From JAKLDO01 sp035354435 (lineage in GTDB: Bacteria > UBP6 > UBA1177), in contig DAOQAY010000031.1 of NCBI GenBank assembly GCA_035354435.1, forward strand, positions 1 to 25,507: 25,507 nucleotides of DNA. Reading direction: 5' to 3'. The notes beneath the pieces were generated by a model. The model saw only the letters and a program-made list of their open reading frames with translations. It searched no databases and was not told where the DNA came from. The translations under genes and the position numbers were made by a program. Shown piece by piece: positions 23,006 to 25,507 of the stretch; the first letter of the stretch is position 1, and the number at the start of each line of letters is the position of its first letter.

Positions 23006-23871
23006 TATTCGCCTCCTTCTTTTTTGAAGCTGTCGACATATTTTTTTGCAATGGCACAGGAAAGATCTCTGATCCTTGTGATGTATCTCTGCCTTTCGGT
23101 CACTGATATTGCGCTTCTTGCATCAAGAATGTTGAAAGCGTGGCTTGCTTTTATGCAGAATTCATAAGCGGGACGGGGGAGTTCTTTTTCAAGCAGATCT
23201 TTGCTTATCTCTTCATATTTATCAAAAAACATAAAAAAATCTGCAACCGGAGCTTCTTTAAAATTGAACTGCGAAAATTCGATTTCATCCATTTTGTGAA
23301 CATCGCCGTAAGTCACGGTGTCATTCCACATCAGATCATAGACATTGCCGACATCCTGAAGATACATGCAGAGCCTTTCGAGTCCGTATGTCAGCTCCAC
23401 AGGAACAGGATTGAGGTCGATGCCTCCAACCTGCTGGAAATATGTGAACTGGCTGATCTCCATTCCGTCAACCCAGACTTCCCAGCCGAGTCCCCACGCA
23501 CCGAGAGTAGGGCTTTCCCAGTCATCTTCGACAAATCTTATATCGTGGTCTTTTGCATGTATTCCGATAACGGCAAGACTTTCAAGATAAAGTTCCTGAG
23601 CCTTTTCAGGACTCGGTTTGACAAGCACCTGAAGCTGATAGAACCTCTGCATCCTGTTCGGGCTTTCGCCGTATCGACCATCTGTAGGTCTTCTTGACGG
23701 CTGGACATAGACTGAACTGATGTTTGCCGGATTCAACGAATAGAAAAAAGTGGCAGGATGAAAAGTTCCCGCACCCATCTCAAGATCCCAAGGCTGAACA
23801 AGGGCACAACCCCTTTCTGTCCAAAATTTCTGAAGCCTGAAAATCATCTCCTGAAAGGTCAATCCCTTCAT
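23005..23871 (-). CDS. glyQ: Glycyl-tRNA synthetase alpha subunit
   Basis: A 288-residue class II aminoacyl-tRNA synthetase catalytic subunit that activates glycine with ATP. The sequence is highly conserved: LQKFWTERGCALVQPWDLEMGAGTFHPATFF, cited here only as positions 13-43, followed by YVQPSRRPTDGRYGESPNR with the motif 2 region, and FTYFQQVGGIDLNPVPVELTY-type motif near 150. It pairs with glyS immediately downstream. An alpha2beta2 enzyme separates this organism from Bacteroidota and others that use the single-chain alpha2 form. AGGGGG lies 6 bases before the ATG and a good promoter is at 23901-23928. It is the first gene of the glyQ-glyS-ppdK unit. Confidence 0.96.
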   Translation of the reverse strand: MKGLTFQEMIFRLQKFWTERGCALVQPWDLEMGAGTFHPATFFYSLNPANISSVYVQPSRRPTDGRYGESPNRMQRFYQLQVLVKPSPEKAQELYLESLAVIGIHAKDHDIRFVEDDWESPTLGAWGLGWEVWVDGMEISQFTYFQQVGGIDLNPVPVELTYGLERLCMYLQDVGNVYDLMWNDTVTYGDVHKMDEIEFSQFNFKEAPVADFFMFFDKYEEISKDLLEKELPRPAYEFCIKASHAFNILDARSAISVTERQRYITRIRDLSCAIAKKYVDSFKKEGGE

Positions 23872-23900
23872 ATTATACCCCCTGAAAAAAGTAGCGGGTG

Positions 23901-23928
23901 ACTATACCATAATAGAAAATCAAGTCAA
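23901..23928 (-). promoter_or_regulatory. Sigma-70-type promoter for glyQ-glyS-ppdK
   Basis: On the minus strand, TTGACT (23928-23923) and TATAGT (23906-23901) have a 16-base spacer, and TGG directly precedes the -10, giving an extended -10 (TGnTATAGT). The start should fall near 23894, about 22 bases before the glyQ ATG. No T-box-like leader fits in this short space, so glycine-tRNA sensing by a T-box is unlikely. Confidence 0.75.
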
Positions 23929-24027
23929 AGGTTTAGAGGGGAAAAATCTTTATAATTTTCTTTACCTGAAACTGTTTTAAGATAAACTCGAAATGTTTGC
24001 AGATAAAAATGAGCGGTTTGAACACAA

Positions 24028-24888
24028 ATGAATAAATATCGTGCTAAAAGTGACATTCTTATAGACATTTTTTTTCTTACCGTCGGAGTTATTTGCGCTG
24101 ATATAGGGCTTGCCGCATTTCTTCTCCCAAACGGTTTTCTTGATGGCGGAGTTACCGGTATATCGATGTTTCTTGCTGAGATGACGGGTCTGAGACTTTC
24201 GTTTTTTCTGGTAGTTGTAAATATTCCCTTTCTGGCTGTCGGATGGAAGCATCTCGGGAAAAGTCATGTGTTAAGAGGAGTTTTTACAATAGCCGCTCTG
24301 GCAGTGGTTCTTTATTTAATAAAAGTGCCTGAAATTACTGACGACAAGCTTCTTGTCGCTTGCTTTGGCGGTTTTTTCCTGGGTACTGGGATAGGACTGG
24401 TTCTGCGTGGCGGAGGTGTTCTTGACGGTACTGAGCTCATGGCGCTGATAATAAGCAGAAAAACATCAGTCAGCGTCGGCAGCATTATACTTGGATTCAA
24501 CATAATTCTTTTTTCGGTTGTTGCCGCGACACTAGGTCTGGAAAGGGCAATGTATTCGGCACTTACCTATCTTGTAGCATCAAAAAGCATTGATCTTGTT
24601 CTTCACGGCATTGAAGAATATGCCGCAGTTATAATTATTTCACCCTGCAATCCTGAAATAAAAAGTGTTCTCATCAAAGAAATGGGGATAGGATTGACAT
24701 CGTATCTTGGAAAAACAGGTCTCAGCGGAAAAGAACAGGAAATACTTTACTGCGTTGTCAGCCGGTTCGATCTGCCGACAGTCAGAGAAGCGGTTCTTGG
24801 AATTGATGAAAAAGCATTTCTTGTCACACATGCAATAAGCGACTCATCAGGCGGACTTATCCGTTCAAGATTACGCCGTTTTTCATGA
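24028..24888 (+). CDS. YitT-family membrane protein (DUF161/DUF2179)
   Basis: A 286-residue inner-membrane protein with about five or six hydrophobic segments in the first 195 residues and a soluble C-terminal DUF2179-type domain (about 200-280, ending with the FLVTHAISDSSGG region). The family hallmarks are visible: AAFLLPNGFLDGGVTGIS near residue 30 and LRGGGVLDGTELMALI near 127. The function of YitT proteins is not settled; a transport role is often suggested. An in-frame TGA at 24019 sets the ATG at 24028 as the earliest start. The Shine-Dalgarno is poor (GAGCGG, 12 bases away). A perfect TATAAT at 23951-23956 could be its -10, but I see no good -35. It is the only gene of its unit and converges on the Rpn-type gene with 32 bases between. 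Confidence 0.9.
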   Translation: MNKYRAKSDILIDIFFLTVGVICADIGLAAFLLPNGFLDGGVTGISMFLAEMTGLRLSFFLVVVNIPFLAVGWKHLGKSHVLRGVFTIAALAVVLYLIKVPEITDDKLLVACFGGFFLGTGIGLVLRGGGVLDGTELMALIISRKTSVSVGSIILGFNIILFSVVAATLGLERAMYSALTYLVASKSIDLVLHGIEEYAAVIIISPCNPEIKSVLIKEMGIGLTSYLGKTGLSGKEQEILYCVVSRFDLPTVREAVLGIDEKAFLVTHAISDSSGGLIRSRLRRFS

Positions 24889-24920
24889 AAATAAGCCCAA
24901 ATAAAGGTGATTGTTGTTTG

Positions 24921-25448
24921 TTAATTCCGGTTAAGTGATTTCTGAATTTCGAGAACTTTTTCGAGTGGAAGTCCGGTTATTTTTGCAACCATTTCAGAAG
25001 AAATCCCATTCATTAAAGCATTTTTGCAAGTTTCTATAGCTTTTGCGAACGCTCCTTCCTGTTTACCTTCCTGTCTTCCAGCCATTCTCAATCTATCTGC
25101 AAGCGATGTCATTTTCACCTCGGATTCTTTATCAATTCTTAAATCCGTTCTGATTATATCCATAAATTCCTCCTTATCAAGGTCTGAAGTTTCAAATAAA
25201 TAAATCACCTCACCGGAATAATCATGGTTTTTAAGAATTCCAGATAACGCAATGAGTTCAAGCATTTCTATCGCTTTCTGTCTGCTTTTCTCGTGAGCCT
25301 TTCTGAAAAGGTGAACTGCAATCTTGAGTCTCACCGCTTCGCTGAAATCGGCAACATTTTTACCAGTATCAAAAAGGAGATATGGAATGTCGATAAGCCA
25401 CTTTTGAATGGATGGATTGTCTGTCAGCATTTCGCTGAGCTTTTTCAA
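24921..25448 (-). CDS. Rpn/PD-(D/E)XK nuclease-family transposase, C-terminal part only
   Basis: The 175-residue product matches the C-terminal half of the Rpn (recombination-promoting nuclease/putative transposase) family. It contains the PSIQKWLIDIPYLLF helix region, a central helical part, and the family's typical tail: RMAGRQEGKQEGAFAKA then a short helix-turn-helix-like AKITGLPLEKVLEIQK. The N-terminal nuclease core with its D...ExQ catalytic residues is absent; full family members are about 300 residues. The TTG at 25448 is preceded by GGAGG at 4 bases and a good promoter at 25467-25495. The frame stays open upstream to an in-frame TAA at 25503-25505, and those codons could be residual Rpn sequence. 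It is either a truncated remnant or a separately expressed C-terminal protein like RpnS. Confidence 0.72.
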   Translation of the reverse strand: MKKLSEMLTDNPSIQKWLIDIPYLLFDTGKNVADFSEAVRLKIAVHLFRKAHEKSRQKAIEMLELIALSGILKNHDYSGEVIYLFETSDLDKEEFMDIIRTDLRIDKESEVKMTSLADRLRMAGRQEGKQEGAFAKAIETCKNALMNGISSEMVAKITGLPLEKVLEIQKSLNRN

Positions 25449-25466
25449 GTTGCCTCCAGTTTTGAG

Positions 25467-25495
25467 ATAATAAAACCGAAGAGTTGAAATGTCAA
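25467..25495 (-). promoter_or_regulatory. Sigma-70-type promoter for the Rpn C-terminal gene
   Basis: On the minus strand a perfect TTGACA (25495-25490) and TATTAT (25472-25467) are separated by 17 bases. The start of transcription should lie near 25460, giving a very short leader (about 12 bases) that just includes the GGAGG at 25457-25453 before the TTG start. Eleven of twelve consensus bases match. Confidence 0.65.
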
Positions 25496-25507
25496 ATATA
25501 AATTAGA

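Noticed and set aside
23140..23697. 185-codon plus-strand ORF
   Set aside because: Entirely antisense to the highly conserved glyQ; no independent signals were seen.
23872..24027. T-box or other riboswitch upstream of glyQ
   Set aside because: The predicted leader is only about 22 bases and shows no specifier loop, antiterminator or terminator.
24889..24920. Bidirectional terminator between the YitT gene and the Rpn-type gene
   Set aside because: The 32-base gap has no stable inverted repeat.
1..25507. CRISPR array, tRNA or rRNA genes, complete insertion sequence, prophage or defence island
   Set aside because: No regularly spaced direct repeats, cloverleaf sequences, terminal inverted repeats with a full transposase, or phage genes were seen; the only mobile-type sequence is the Rpn C-terminal part.

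Overview
The window is a gene-dense, AT-rich chromosomal segment of a Gram-negative bacterium. Evidence for an outer membrane is direct: two predicted outer-membrane beta-barrel proteins, a Wza-type polysaccharide-export lipoprotein and several type II signal peptides. The genes are mostly housekeeping or envelope genes. The alpha2beta2 glycyl-tRNA synthetase (separate glyQ and glyS) argues against Bacteroidota, although one barrel recalls a family (DUF6029) that I associate with that phylum. Long acidic or KKEE/P-T-V linkers on exported proteins suggest a poorly sampled lineage, but the phylum cannot be fixed from the sequence alone. I found no tRNA, rRNA, CRISPR array, complete insertion sequence or prophage. 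No stretch over 300 bases lacks a gene.

Layout, left to right. (1) 1-2780, minus strand: a lipoprotein with three cysteine-pair repeats, then a DksA-type zinc-finger regulator, galU, and a secreted protein with a TTG start that runs off the left edge. A good sigma-70-type promoter lies at 2810-2838. (2) 2914-4266, plus strand: a divergently transcribed NtrC-type sigma-54 activator with its own promoter. It converges with zero spacing on (3) a porin-like outer-membrane protein (4267-6039) that has its own promoter at 6083-6110. (4) 6140-17918, minus strand: eleven tightly packed genes, mostly joined by 4-base ATGA overlaps. In transcription order they are a diacylglycerol-kinase-like lipid kinase, a PP2C phosphatase, a thioredoxin-fold lipoprotein, a TlpA lipoprotein, an outer-membrane barrel, a gamma-carbonic-anhydrase-like protein, a UshA-type 5'-nucleotidase, an adenosine-kinase-like PfkB kinase, a four-helix SMR/EamA-like membrane protein, a Wza-like exporter lipoprotein and DNA polymerase I. 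A consensus promoter (TTGACA-N16-TATAAT) at 17958-17985 precedes them, with a 7-bp-arm palindrome just upstream. (5) 18082-23928, minus strand: a self-contained unit of promoter, glyQ, glyS, ppdK and Rho-independent terminator. (6) 24028-24888, plus strand: a YitT-family membrane protein. (7) 24921-25448, minus strand: the C-terminal part of an Rpn/PD-(D/E)XK transposase-family protein with its own promoter, Shine-Dalgarno and TTG start.

Functional links (inference): the 5'-nucleotidase and adenosine kinase could salvage extracellular nucleotides. The two thioredoxin-fold lipoproteins and the outer-membrane barrel look like one envelope redox module. The SMR-like protein and Wza-like exporter may serve glycan or lipid-linked sugar export, with GalU supplying UDP-glucose. 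The items most worth following are the stand-alone Rpn C-terminal gene at the right edge, which recalls RpnS-type intragenic antitoxins, the barrel/thioredoxin trio, and the unusually long translationally coupled operon.
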